This document shows positions 42,864 through 51,936 of a DNA stretch of 64,000 bases, piece after piece. A program made the position numbers and the translations under genes. The DNA is taken from positions 195,607-259,606 of the forward strand of contig NZ_JAUFPS010000024.1 in NCBI RefSeq assembly GCF_030409315.1. The letters run 5' to 3'. Within the stretch, counting starts at the first letter, position 1. The number at the start of each line of letters is the position of its first letter. This DNA is from Mucilaginibacter flavus (GTDB lineage: Bacteria > Bacteroidota > Bacteroidia > Sphingobacteriales > Sphingobacteriaceae). A model generated the notes under the pieces. The model saw nothing but the letters and a program-made list of their open reading frames with translations. It had not been told where the DNA came from and ran no database searches.

Positions 42864-43037
42864 ATGTGCAGATTTCAAATGTGCAGATATGCAGATGAAT
42901 TTCACTCAATGTGCAGATTTCAAATTTGCAGATATGCAGATGAAAAATAATGTAAGATTTGAAGATTTCTTGTCATCATATTCAAATTCTCAAATCAATA
43001 TCATCTGCACATCTGAAATCTGCACATTTGCACATCT
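42864..43037. repeat. GTGCAGAT direct and inverted repeats
   Basis: Direct copies at 42864-42899 and 42909-42944 (ATGTGCAGATTTCAAAT type, one difference in the first half) and an inverted counterpart at 43000-43037 that reaches the stop of the next gene. Confidence 0.8.
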
Positions 43038-44109
43038 AAACTTTAGTTTCCTGCTTTAAAATATCCAGTATCCCCGGCGTAACGTGGCCGAAAAAGGAAA
43101 CCCCGGCTGCGCCATTCTTCAGCGCGTATTGTATACCGGTACGAATTTCCTCTTCATTCTTAAAATCAGAAATATAAAGGCCTGCGTACAGCGGGAATTT
43201 GCCATCTAAAAAGTGAACGCCTTCGGCTACGGCATCGCCTATCCAGCGTACGCCTTCTTTGTAAAAACCGTGGTATATCATAGGGCAAACACCATCCAAA
43301 TGAAAGTTTGTCCAATCCTGCCTCACATTTCTACGGGCAACTTCGGGGGTTGGGAAAACAGCGGCTGTGATGGCTTTTTTATGCTTTTTGGCTACTTCAG
43401 AAATACTGTTAACCACGCGAATGATATTGCCGTACCTAAACAACCGCCATGAAAGACTGGCTTCGGGATATTGGATGGCTTTAATATCTTGATTGTATTG
43501 CTCTTTAAATTTGGCCTGACAAACCTCGCAATAGCAAAAATCATATTCGGGCAGTTCTTTGGTTTGTTCAATTTTGTAATGATCCCAAAGGTTTAAAGGC
43601 AATATTACATCGCAGTAACGCACATAATCCAGGTGAATGCCATCTACATAATCCAACGTTAAAACCTTATCCACAATATCGGTAAGGTAATTTTGCACCT
43701 CGGGGCGCGATGGGCAAAGCCACCTGTAATACGTTACATAGGGAGGCTTATCGGCGCAGGAATCGCCATTGCGGCTCTTGCTGTACCAATCCGGGTGTTC
43801 GGTGAGTAATTCGGCCCGGTTAAACGTCCATATCCAACGGTGAGCCTCAATACCATGCGCTTTGGCCGCACGGAAATGACGCTCGCTATCAGCCTCAAAA
43901 AATATTCCCGTTATACCTGCCGCCTTGTATGCCGTGTAATTGGTTTCTAAATCCAGGTCAGTATCCTTCAAGTTAGGATTGATCCAGATCCAGTTTTTCA
44001 TTACCTTCTTTTTGGCGGGTAATTTTACCTCGGCAGCAATACCGGCTAAAGGTAATTGCGCGGCAACACCGGCCAATAAACCGGCTTTTAAAAATTGGCG
44101 TTTATTCAT
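43036..44109 (-). CDS. GHL10/DUF187-like glycoside hydrolase-type protein
   Basis: The 357-residue protein starts with an export signal (MNKRQFLKAGLLAGVAAQLP, KRQF resembles a degenerate Tat motif) and continues as a TIM-barrel with YVDGIHLDYVRY near 140 and VCPMIYHGFYKEG near 285, the pattern of the YngK-like GHL10 family. Reaction unknown, probably acting on a glycan or glycoprotein. It overlaps the CBM9 gene by 8 bases. Confidence 0.83.
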   Translation of the reverse strand: MNKRQFLKAGLLAGVAAQLPLAGIAAEVKLPAKKKVMKNWIWINPNLKDTDLDLETNYTAYKAAGITGIFFEADSERHFRAAKAHGIEAHRWIWTFNRAELLTEHPDWYSKSRNGDSCADKPPYVTYYRWLCPSRPEVQNYLTDIVDKVLTLDYVDGIHLDYVRYCDVILPLNLWDHYKIEQTKELPEYDFCYCEVCQAKFKEQYNQDIKAIQYPEASLSWRLFRYGNIIRVVNSISEVAKKHKKAITAAVFPTPEVARRNVRQDWTNFHLDGVCPMIYHGFYKEGVRWIGDAVAEGVHFLDGKFPLYAGLYISDFKNEEEIRTGIQYALKNGAAGVSFFGHVTPGILDILKQETKV

Positions 44110-45229
44110 AGCGTAACGGTTTTAATTGTTCAATGAAACCCTCGTGGTTTATGGCGATCTCTGTATCGTCGGTATTTATAAAAGCGGCAAACTGGGTTTT
44201 GGTGGCTTCAATTCTTAGCGTGTTGCGCTTACCATCTATGTCGTATTTACTTTCAATACCGAGTTTACTCAGTTTCGAGGTATATTCATGATGCTCTTTG
44301 TACCAAAGCTTTTCGCGGTAATAAATAAGCCACAGGTATTTCTTCTGCTCTTCGGAATAAGGCATTTTAAACACCACATCGTCGGCTTCACGGGTGCTAA
44401 ACAAAAGATATCCCCAATGCTCGGGACTATGCATGGCAATTTCGCCCTGCGGCGACCACGACCAGTTATGCTCCGGTAGATCACGCCCTGCTGAATCCTT
44501 CAGCTTCACATTACGTCCATCAACTATTTTGGCATCATACTCCACCCTCGAAAAATTCAGCCTGTAAATGGTACCATCTTTAGGGATTTGAGGGTTAAAA
44601 CCCATGGTAATAGCTTTAAAAGGGATAGCCATTTCAACCGTCCATCCCTCATCTCTATCCGCTGTATTATTCAGCGTCCCCTGGATCTTAACCGCCGAAC
44701 GCAGTCCCTTAGCATCCCAGCCAATCAATCCGCCACCACGGTTGCGATAGGGTTTGTTTAAAAATAAATCGAAAATGGTATTGTAGGCGTTTACCTCTAT
44801 CTCGTAGTAATTATGCGTTGTTGAACCGGGTTCAATAAAAAGTTCAAAATCGTTGTCGTGGTAAACAATATCGTCGTGATTTTTTAGGGTGGCCCAAACC
44901 TGCGGCTCGCTCATGCGGGCGGCTACATATAGACAACTATCGTCCCAAAGCATTTTTACATTGGTTTTGTAAGTTGGCTTCGGCTTTAAATCACCCTCAA
45001 TATCAACAAAATCATTTGTCCATTTGGCCTGCTGCCATACCGCATCATTAATATCGCCATCAATAACAGGCGCTTTGGCTATATGCCTTACTACATAGCT
45101 TTGCGGAACATTAAACAAGTTTTCGAGCCCGCCAAAAGGCGACTGCGCCATGGCTATGGCAGGAGTAAAAAATATGGCGACCATTAAGGCCGCCTTAGCT
45201 ATATTTTGGAGTTTTGATAGCGCGGCCAT
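44102..45229 (-). CDS. CBM9-like carbohydrate-binding protein
   Basis: The 375-residue protein has a signal peptide (cleavage near AIAMAQ) and a family 9-type domain (about 40-230) with KAPVIDGDINDAVWQQA, DSCLYVAARM and DNDFELFIEPG. It should bind sugars outside the cytoplasm. Its start overlaps the EVE-gene stop in TAATG and its end overlaps the GHL10 start, so the three genes form one operon. Confidence 0.87.
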   Translation of the reverse strand: MAALSKLQNIAKAALMVAIFFTPAIAMAQSPFGGLENLFNVPQSYVVRHIAKAPVIDGDINDAVWQQAKWTNDFVDIEGDLKPKPTYKTNVKMLWDDSCLYVAARMSEPQVWATLKNHDDIVYHDNDFELFIEPGSTTHNYYEIEVNAYNTIFDLFLNKPYRNRGGGLIGWDAKGLRSAVKIQGTLNNTADRDEGWTVEMAIPFKAITMGFNPQIPKDGTIYRLNFSRVEYDAKIVDGRNVKLKDSAGRDLPEHNWSWSPQGEIAMHSPEHWGYLLFSTREADDVVFKMPYSEEQKKYLWLIYYREKLWYKEHHEYTSKLSKLGIESKYDIDGKRNTLRIEATKTQFAAFINTDDTEIAINHEGFIEQLKPLRYE

Positions 45230-45633
45230 TAACTGCCCAGCTCTAAAATGCGATCAAACTCTTCGCGTTTTAATGCCATTACCGATAAGCGGCCCTGTTT
45301 TACCAGGCCTACATCTTTCAATTGTTCGTCGGCTTTAATAGTTTCTAACGTTACCGGCTTTTTTAAAGTTTCTACCGGCGATAGATCAACCACAACCCAG
45401 TTAGGATCTTCGGTAGTTGGGTCCTGGTAAGATTCCTTTACCACTTTGGCAATGCCCACTACTTCTTTGCCCTCATTACTGTGATAAAAAAGCACCAGGT
45501 CGCCCTCCTGCATCAGTCTTAAATTGTTACGGGCCTGGTAATTACGTACGCCATCCCAAAAGGTGCGACCATCCTTATTAAACTTTTCCCAGCTATATTT
45601 AAAGGGTTCACTTTTTACTAACCAATGCTGCAT
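45229..45633 (-). CDS. EVE-domain protein
   Basis: A 134-residue protein that opens with WLVKSEPFKYSWEKF and contains WDGVRNYQARNNLRLM and GDLVLFYHSN, the core of the EVE (PUA-like) fold, which binds modified bases. It is the first gene of the operon with the CBM9 and GHL10 genes. The functional link to those is not obvious. Confidence 0.92.
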   Translation of the reverse strand: MQHWLVKSEPFKYSWEKFNKDGRTFWDGVRNYQARNNLRLMQEGDLVLFYHSNEGKEVVGIAKVVKESYQDPTTEDPNWVVVDLSPVETLKKPVTLETIKADEQLKDVGLVKQGRLSVMALKREEFDRILELGS

Positions 45634-45710
45634 CGTGCTAAAAATATGTATACCGTAAAGATGTTAAAAAGCTTTCATAAGTTAAGGGGACTTTTGTAAA
45701 AAATAGCCGC

Positions 45711-45840
45711 GGCCTCACCTAAAATAGCCTCACCTAAATCCTCTCCAAAGGAGAGGACTTTGATTTGCAAGTTGATTAAACGCTAACTCTATACACAAGC
45801 AAATCAGAACCCTCTCCTTTGGAGAGGGCAGGGTGAGGCC
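45711..45840. repeat. GGCCTCACC-bounded palindromic repeat
   Basis: Outer ends GGCCTCACC and GGTGAGGCC are inverted; inside are the hairpins CCTCTCC-AAAG-GAGAGG and CCCTCTCC-TTTG-GAGAGGG. Related to 12599-12640. Confidence 0.8.
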
Positions 45841-45937
45841 GACGCTCTTCACCCCTCAAATTTTCAGCTTCACCCTAATTTTTAGCAGCATGATGTTATC
45901 TTTAGGTAGATTTACCTGATGAAAAACCGAGAGGCAA

Positions 45938-46939
45938 TTGTGGCTTTACAGTTCCTTGCTGATAGCGTTGCTGCTAAACAGTGCTAAACTACTGGCCTTG
46001 CGCGAAAACGGTATTGTAGCCCACTACTGGCACTTTAACGCCGCCGAACTCGGTTTTCAGTTCGCGGTACAGTTTGGCTTTTGTTACCTGTTATTTTACC
46101 TCAATTTAAAGGATGGTTGGCTGACCGACTACCGCGACCGGAATAAATACCTCCCTTATTTCATTTACAATATTACCCTATCATTTTTTTGCATGGTAGT
46201 TTGCGGGGGCATCCAGAAACGTATTTTCGCTTTTAATGATGGGCAGCTTAAAGGCGCTTTTTGGGCCGGATATTTTACCCGTTTTTCTTTAACGGTAATA
46301 TTGGTGGGCATTATCATCAAACTTATCCTGCTCATGCGGCAAACCAAAGAGCAGGCGCTCGAAAACGAACGGCTGAAAAATGCCTACACCACTGCCGAAC
46401 TGGAGTTATTGAAAGAGCAGCTTAACCCCCATTTTTTGTTTAACTCCTTAAGCAGCTTATCGGGCGTGGTGCGGGAAAACCCTGCATTGGCTCAGCAATA
46501 CATCAAACATTTATCCTCCGTTTTTAGATATACTTTAGTAAAGCCATCAGCACATTTGGTTACCGTTGCAGAAGAACTGACCATGGTAAAATCATTTGCC
46601 CAGCTGTTGAAAATGCGCTTTGAGAACGCTTTTGATTTAAAAATTGAGGTTGACGAAAAGTACCTAAACTACAAAGTGCCGCACCTGTCTTTACAGCCCT
46701 TGTTAGAAAACGCGGCTAAGCATAACGCGGCTACGCTTAAGTCGCCATTAACGGTTACTGTTAATGTAATTTGGGATCAGTTGACGGTGAGCAATAACCT
46801 TAACCCGGTTGAAGCCGAAGGTACCGGTACGGGATTGGCCAATTTAAGTCAGCGTTTTAAGATTTTACTTCACCGGGATATTGAGATTTTGAAAACGGCC
46901 GATCAATTTATTGTTAAACTGCCTTTGCTGCATGAATAA
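45938..46939 (+). CDS. LytS-like sensor histidine kinase
   Basis: The 333-residue frame has four membrane helices (about 2-17, 38-53, 73-90, 108-128) and a His_kinase domain of LytS/YehU type, with EQLNPHFLFNSLSS holding the phospho-His, LSLQPLLENAAKHN (N box) and GTGTGLANL. The frame begins with TTG 45938 just after an in-frame stop at 45920; an ATG at 45919 lies in another frame, so a frameshift or non-ATG start must be considered. It overlaps the LytTR regulator gene. Confidence 0.88.
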   Translation: MWLYSSLLIALLLNSAKLLALRENGIVAHYWHFNAAELGFQFAVQFGFCYLLFYLNLKDGWLTDYRDRNKYLPYFIYNITLSFFCMVVCGGIQKRIFAFNDGQLKGAFWAGYFTRFSLTVILVGIIIKLILLMRQTKEQALENERLKNAYTTAELELLKEQLNPHFLFNSLSSLSGVVRENPALAQQYIKHLSSVFRYTLVKPSAHLVTVAEELTMVKSFAQLLKMRFENAFDLKIEVDEKYLNYKVPHLSLQPLLENAAKHNAATLKSPLTVTVNVIWDQLTVSNNLNPVEAEGTGTGLANLSQRFKILLHRDIEILKTADQFIVKLPLLHE

Positions 46940-47711
46940 ACTACGGATTGTTATTGTGGAAGATGAACCGGTTACCGCCCGTAACCTTGCTCATGTTTTG
47001 CAAACTATTGATGAAAATATCAGCATTGAGGCCTCGCTCCCCGATGTAAATGACGCCACCGGCTGGTTTAATAACAATAAAAAAGGCTACGACCTGGTTT
47101 TTATGGACATACGTCTGGCCGATGGTTTATCCTTTGATATTTTTAAACAGGCTGAAATCCTGAAACCGGTAATATTTGTAACCGCATATAACGATTACGC
47201 CATACAAGCTTTCAAAAACAACGGCATCGACTATATTCTGAAACCTTTCGACGAGGCCGAAATTGAACAAGCCCTTAACAAGTTTAAAAGATGGATGGCT
47301 CAATCGCCCCAAAACGAAAACGCGCAACCCTTTGCCCAGTTATTGGAGCAGATGAAGGTGCTGGCCAAACCTTATAAAAAATCGTTCCTGGTACATTTCA
47401 GGGACAAACTGATCCCGGTAGAAACCGCCAAGATAGCCTGGTTTTATACCGCTCATGAAATTGTATACGTCCGAACCGCAGATGGGCATCAATACAACAT
47501 TGAGTTTACCATGGAGCAATTGGAACAACAATTAGACCCCAGCCTTTTCTTTAGAGCTAACCGCCAGTTTCTAATAAATCGTGGGGCTATTGCCGAGGTA
47601 GATTTTTACTTTAACGGGCGCCTATCCCTAAAAATGAAACCGGAACCGCCGGAGAAGATTTTGATAAGTAAGGCAAGGGTGCCGGAGTTTAAGAAGTGGA
47701 TGGATAGTTAG
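46932..47711 (+). CDS. LytTR response regulator
   Basis: From ATG 46932 the protein has 259 residues. The receiver has VEDEP at 9-13 and phospho-acceptor Asp59 in LVFMDIRLADG, with KPFDEAE at 100-106. The C-terminal LytTR domain (about 150-259) carries FFRANRQFLINRGAI. It is the partner of the overlapping LytS-like kinase and probably controls its own target genes by binding direct repeats. Confidence 0.93.
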   Translation: MNKLRIVIVEDEPVTARNLAHVLQTIDENISIEASLPDVNDATGWFNNNKKGYDLVFMDIRLADGLSFDIFKQAEILKPVIFVTAYNDYAIQAFKNNGIDYILKPFDEAEIEQALNKFKRWMAQSPQNENAQPFAQLLEQMKVLAKPYKKSFLVHFRDKLIPVETAKIAWFYTAHEIVYVRTADGHQYNIEFTMEQLEQQLDPSLFFRANRQFLINRGAIAEVDFYFNGRLSLKMKPEPPEKILISKARVPEFKKWMDS

Positions 47712-48389
47712 TTGGGATTTTCGATTTCGGATGTTCGATTTCGGATTTGAAATTTAAAACCGAAACAGCGGCGGCCTTGTGCGATTCCTTCCTTGGGGAA
47801 GGAGGGTAAGGGTTTCTGCGTCATGGTTTCCAATGCATTGGCCAAGCGGGCTTATTACTCATGACTTTCACCATCCTTACAAGTACATTTAGTAGAAACG
47901 AATAACATCGGCCCGCTCATTCGCCGCGGGAAGGGGCTTGTTACTTTTTTCTTGATAAAAAAGTAACAAAGACCGAGCACAGCGAGATAATGAACACCAA
48001 TAAAAATAAATTACTGGTGAATAAATCAAGTCAGCAGAAATGCTTCTTTGCGCTCAAGGCCTTTGCCCTGCAAAACGGACAGAACCTGGGCTGGATTATT
48101 TTGCCCTAACCCTCATTCCCCCACGCATGCAAAAACTCCTATGCCCTGCCACTGCACTACCCACCATCGTTCTGCCCGTTTTCGCCCGAAGCTGTTCTGC
48201 TGACACTTTTCGGAACACGAGGCGCTTTCGTTTCGCAACCTATGGTAGGTATTTTCACCATAACCCAAAATACTAAGACACAATAGGAACCAATCACTTC
48301 ACCCCCTACTTTTTCAGCTTCACCTTGTTTAGCCAAACTTAGGTAGCATTTTCTGGTCAATTTTATATTGTCAATAAAACATAAAGAAA
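47712..48389. other. Repeat-rich intergenic region
   Basis: 678 bases. Includes a hairpin GTTACTTTTTT-CTTGAT-AAAAAAGTAAC at 47940-47967, a C/G-rich word CCTTCCTTGGGGAAGGAGGG near 47787-47806 and an open frame 48040-48276 with no motif and repeat-like composition. I see no supported gene. Confidence 0.6.
47940..47967. repeat. GTTACTTTTTT hairpin
   Basis: Perfect 11-base arms around CTTGAT. I believe this word recurs in Bacteroidota genomes, but no second copy was found in this window. Confidence 0.65.
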
Positions 48390-49235
48390 ATGAAACATCA
48401 AGTTGGCCCCTACCGCATATACATTTTATTATTCCTGGCTGTAATGGTTACAGCCGAGATTATCTGGAGCTGGAGAAAGGATAAAGGCGCATATAATGTT
48501 AAAGAAACCTTATCAAACCTTTCGGTGTTTGCAGGCTTCCAGTTATCTAAATATATTTTTGCCGGGTATCAATTAGCCGTGCTGGGTATTTTTGCAAACC
48601 TTACGCCCATTCATTTGCCACGCAACGCCTGGGTTTTCGTGCTTACCTTTTTTACCACCGATTTTATTTACTACTGGTTTCATCGCATATCACACATCTG
48701 GAAGCCGCTTTGGGCTTTCCATTTGGTGCACCACTCGGCTATGCATATGAACCTTACTGCCGCCTATCGCTTAAACTGGTTTTCTGCGCTGATTAGTCCG
48801 CTGTTTTTTATACCCGCAGCGTTGCTGGGCTTGCCTTCCGACTTTATCATCATCTCCTACGTACTTAACCTGGCCTATCAATTTTTTTTACATACCGAAG
48901 CTGTGGGCACTTTAGGTATAATTGAAAACTTGATGGATACGCCTTCATCGCACCGGGTACATCATGGCAGCAATCCTATTTACATTGATAAAAACTTTGG
49001 CGGGGTGCTTATCATCTGGGATAAATTATTTGGCACTTATCAGCCCGAAACTGAAAAAGTACAATACGGACTAACCACCGGCTTTGTAAGCTATAATCCT
49101 TTTATGCTGATGGCTCAGGGCTTCATCGAGTTATTTAAGGGTAAACCATTAAAACAAACCAAAAAAGAAGCATCGACAGTAAAAATTAAAGACGTGACTT
49201 TAAAGACCGGTGAATATAACCAACTGGCTTCCTGA
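48390..49235 (+). CDS. Fatty acid hydroxylase/sterol desaturase family protein
   Basis: The 281-residue membrane protein has several hydrophobic helices and the di-iron His motifs FHRISH near 100, HLVHHSAMH near 115 and HRVHHG near 190. These enzymes insert oxygen into lipids. It also has a C-terminal Lys-rich tail. The substrate is unknown. Confidence 0.9.
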   Translation: MKHQVGPYRIYILLFLAVMVTAEIIWSWRKDKGAYNVKETLSNLSVFAGFQLSKYIFAGYQLAVLGIFANLTPIHLPRNAWVFVLTFFTTDFIYYWFHRISHIWKPLWAFHLVHHSAMHMNLTAAYRLNWFSALISPLFFIPAALLGLPSDFIIISYVLNLAYQFFLHTEAVGTLGIIENLMDTPSSHRVHHGSNPIYIDKNFGGVLIIWDKLFGTYQPETEKVQYGLTTGFVSYNPFMLMAQGFIELFKGKPLKQTKKEASTVKIKDVTLKTGEYNQLAS

Positions 49236-49294
49236 TCAATCAAACGCAAAATCAAACAGAACACAAATAATCTAAAAACGTAAAAGCTAATATT

Positions 49295-50020
49295 ATGAAA
49301 AACTTGAAAACAACAATGGTGATGTTATTCATAACATCGGGACTGGGTTTAGGATTGTACTCTTGTAAAAAAGATGCAGCCGCAACAAGCACCCCTGTTA
49401 CTGTAACCGAGGCAGATGCTGCCGAACTGGCCACCGACGCCATAACCCCTACAACAGGCGGGTTTGCCTTGCAGGTAAACAGTTCGGTAAGTATCTATAA
49501 AAATGTAGCCTTAAGCTGTGGGGGAAAAAAAGACTCTACCATTAGTAAAACAAGCGCCAGCGGCGCAACACCAGCCTATAGCTACAACTTAAGCTGGGAT
49601 TACATGCTTACCTGCGCGGGGATAGTACCAAGCCAGCTAACGTTTAACTTTACAGGCAGCAGCACTTTTGACGGCCCACGAATGTCGTCAGATGATAAAA
49701 GCACCGGCGGCTTTGTACTTACCAATTTGCAGCCTACAGCATCAACATATACCTTAAGCTCAACTTATGTACGTAACGGTACGCAAACTTCAAAAATAGC
49801 CCGTAAATACACTTTTACAAGTAATTTAAGCATAACATCAAACAATGTGCTTGTTGATAAAACTACCTTGAAAATAGTATCTGGTACGGCGGCCGTTACT
49901 TTAACAGGCACTTCATCATCGGGCAAAAGCTTTAGCTTTAACGGCACCATTACCTTCCAGGGTAATAACAAAGCCAACCTGGTTTTAATTAGCGGCGCAA
50001 GCTATGCCATTAGCTGGTAA
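49295..50020 (+). CDS. Lipoprotein of unknown function
   Basis: The 241-residue protein has a lipoprotein signal (LGLYSC, Cys24) and a beta-rich body with many Ser and Thr. I do not recognise a family. It starts 59 bases after the fatty acid hydroxylase family gene on the same strand. Confidence 0.75.
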   Translation: MKNLKTTMVMLFITSGLGLGLYSCKKDAAATSTPVTVTEADAAELATDAITPTTGGFALQVNSSVSIYKNVALSCGGKKDSTISKTSASGATPAYSYNLSWDYMLTCAGIVPSQLTFNFTGSSTFDGPRMSSDDKSTGGFVLTNLQPTASTYTLSSTYVRNGTQTSKIARKYTFTSNLSITSNNVLVDKTTLKIVSGTAAVTLTGTSSSGKSFSFNGTITFQGNNKANLVLISGASYAISW

Positions 50021-50044
50021 ACTGCATTTTAGTAAAACATTCCA

Positions 50045-50458
50045 ATGATGAAAAAGCCAAACAATCTATTTAAAACCTGCGTAAGGGTTTGTTTAATGCT
50101 GATGATCTGCCTGACTACTGGTTCGGCATTTGCCCAGGGTACAGGGCCCGATCTTAAAAACTCCACGCCCGAGGACAGGGCAAAATTCCAAACCGGCACC
50201 ATGGTTACCAAACTGAAGTTGGATAGCACACAGGCTGATAAGGTGAGGGCAATCAACTTAAATTACGCTTATAAATTTCAGTCGGTATTGAAAAGCGACG
50301 ACGGCAGGTTTAGCAAGGTAAGGCAGATTATGAAACTACAGGAGGCTAAAGACCAGGAGCTAAAACCCGTATTTACCGAGGCTCAGTTTAAACAATACCA
50401 GGATATTGAACAGGCCATGAAAAACCAACTGATGCAAAGAGCAAAAAAAGCAAATTGA
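50045..50458 (+). CDS. Spy/CpxP-like periplasmic protein
   Basis: A 137-residue protein with a signal peptide (ending TTGSAFAQ) and a helical mature part with LKLDSTQADKVRAIN and LKPVFTEAQFKQYQDIE, close to the LTxxQ pattern of Spy/CpxP proteins. It may help protein folding in the periplasm. It lies 24 bases after the lipoprotein gene. Confidence 0.65.
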   Translation: MMKKPNNLFKTCVRVCLMLMICLTTGSAFAQGTGPDLKNSTPEDRAKFQTGTMVTKLKLDSTQADKVRAINLNYAYKFQSVLKSDDGRFSKVRQIMKLQEAKDQELKPVFTEAQFKQYQDIEQAMKNQLMQRAKKAN

Positions 50459-50585
50459 TTTCGGATTAACTCCGTTGAAGGCTCCGCCGTTTCGGATGTT
50501 CGATTTCGGATTTAGAATTTTGAATAGCGCCCGGGTTATAGCAAATTTATGAGCCGGGCGCGTTCCGTTTTTTATTTAGAGAGTT

Positions 50586-51668
50586 ATGAAAAAGATAGTC
50601 CTGATATTACTGTTGGTTGCAGCAAGTACGCTCACCTCTCACGCCCAACACAATTTTGAAAAAGTTGACCAATGGCTATCTGCCAATGTAGAGCAAATGG
50701 GCGGTCGGGTAATTTTAGTGGTGTATAAAGATGGCAAGGTGATATATACCGGCAGTAAAACGGATATGACGATGAAGCAAAAATTCGTCACCAAAATGAT
50801 TGCCCGCAAAATGGGCAAAACGCCAAACACCGATGCCTTTACGCCAACATCTAAAATACCGGTAGCCAGTTGCAGCAAATGGTTTAGCGCCGCCCTTGTC
50901 ATGACTTTTGTTGATGAGGGCAAGTTAAAGCTTGATGATACCGTTGGTAAATATCTGCCTGTGCTTTCAAAAAGCGGCAAGGGTGGTATTACTATAGCCG
51001 AATGTTTATCGCACCGCACTGGCATCAGAGCGCCCGATTTGAAGGAGAGTTTACAGGAAATGCGGCAGATGAACAGCATGGATGAAGCCATTCAAAACAT
51101 AGCCGATATGCCGATGGAAGGCAAACCAGGCACTGTGTTCAGGTACAGCAACACCGGTTTGCAAATTGCCGGTGCCATCATCGAAAAAATAAGCGGTAAA
51201 AGCTTTGAAACACTTTTTGCCGAACGTATTGCCCAACCGTTAAACATGTCAAATTCCGATTTTGGCAAAGGACCGGTAGCATTACCGGCGGGCGGCGCAT
51301 ACAGCACCCCTAACGACTATTTGAATTTCCTGGTGATGATCCTTAACAAGGGCACCTTTAACGCCAAGCGCATTTTAAGCGAAAAAAGCATTAACGAAAT
51401 GCAAATTGACCGTATTACGGCCAATGTTAAAATAGCCTACTCCCCTGCCGAAGCCGGCAATGCCGGTTATGGTTTTGGCGAATGGGTGCTAAAAGTTCCG
51501 GGAACGAATAAAACATTTTTTATCAGTAGTCCGGGTTTATTTGGCAGCTTTCCGTGGGTGAACAACGATAAGCATTACGCCGCTTTTATGATGACATTTT
51601 ACCTGAATAACGATGGCAGGAATAAACGGTATTATGAATTGAATGAGTTGGTGAATGAGGCGTTGTGA
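50586..51668 (+). CDS. Serine hydrolase (class C beta-lactamase-like)
   Basis: The 360-residue protein has a signal peptide (SHAQ) and the serine-hydrolase motifs SCSK (Ser95-x-x-Lys98) and FRYSNTG (Tyr-Ser-Asn near 183). This is the beta-lactamase/transpeptidase fold (AmpC, EstB type); enzymes of this kind are often esterases or peptidases. Periplasmic location expected. Confidence 0.9.
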   Translation: MKKIVLILLLVAASTLTSHAQHNFEKVDQWLSANVEQMGGRVILVVYKDGKVIYTGSKTDMTMKQKFVTKMIARKMGKTPNTDAFTPTSKIPVASCSKWFSAALVMTFVDEGKLKLDDTVGKYLPVLSKSGKGGITIAECLSHRTGIRAPDLKESLQEMRQMNSMDEAIQNIADMPMEGKPGTVFRYSNTGLQIAGAIIEKISGKSFETLFAERIAQPLNMSNSDFGKGPVALPAGGAYSTPNDYLNFLVMILNKGTFNAKRILSEKSINEMQIDRITANVKIAYSPAEAGNAGYGFGEWVLKVPGTNKTFFISSPGLFGSFPWVNNDKHYAAFMMTFYLNNDGRNKRYYELNELVNEAL

Positions 51669-51936
51669 TTAGTATAGTTTGTTGAATAAACCAATAAAAA
51701 CATTACTTTTTTAAATCGTCATCATCAGAACCGCCTTATTCCAGTTTCTGCATAGGCTTCGAAAACTTATTATAACTAAATAATATTCAATATTTTACAA
51801 GAGAAACCGACCCTATCAATCAGAACATTAAGTACAATTTTACGAGATTTTAACTTGTGAGGCTAATAACATCTGCCTTTAGAAAGGGGCGGCTTACATC
51901 GTGATTTTTTTATTATTTATCTATCTTAGCCGTCGA

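Noticed and set aside
42864..43037. Possible CRISPR array
   Set aside because: Only two direct copies, no regular spacers and an inverted third copy; no cas genes anywhere in the window.
48040..48276. 78-residue open frame in the repeat-rich gap
   Set aside because: Composition looks like repeat DNA, with many Pro, Cys and Arg and no family resemblance.
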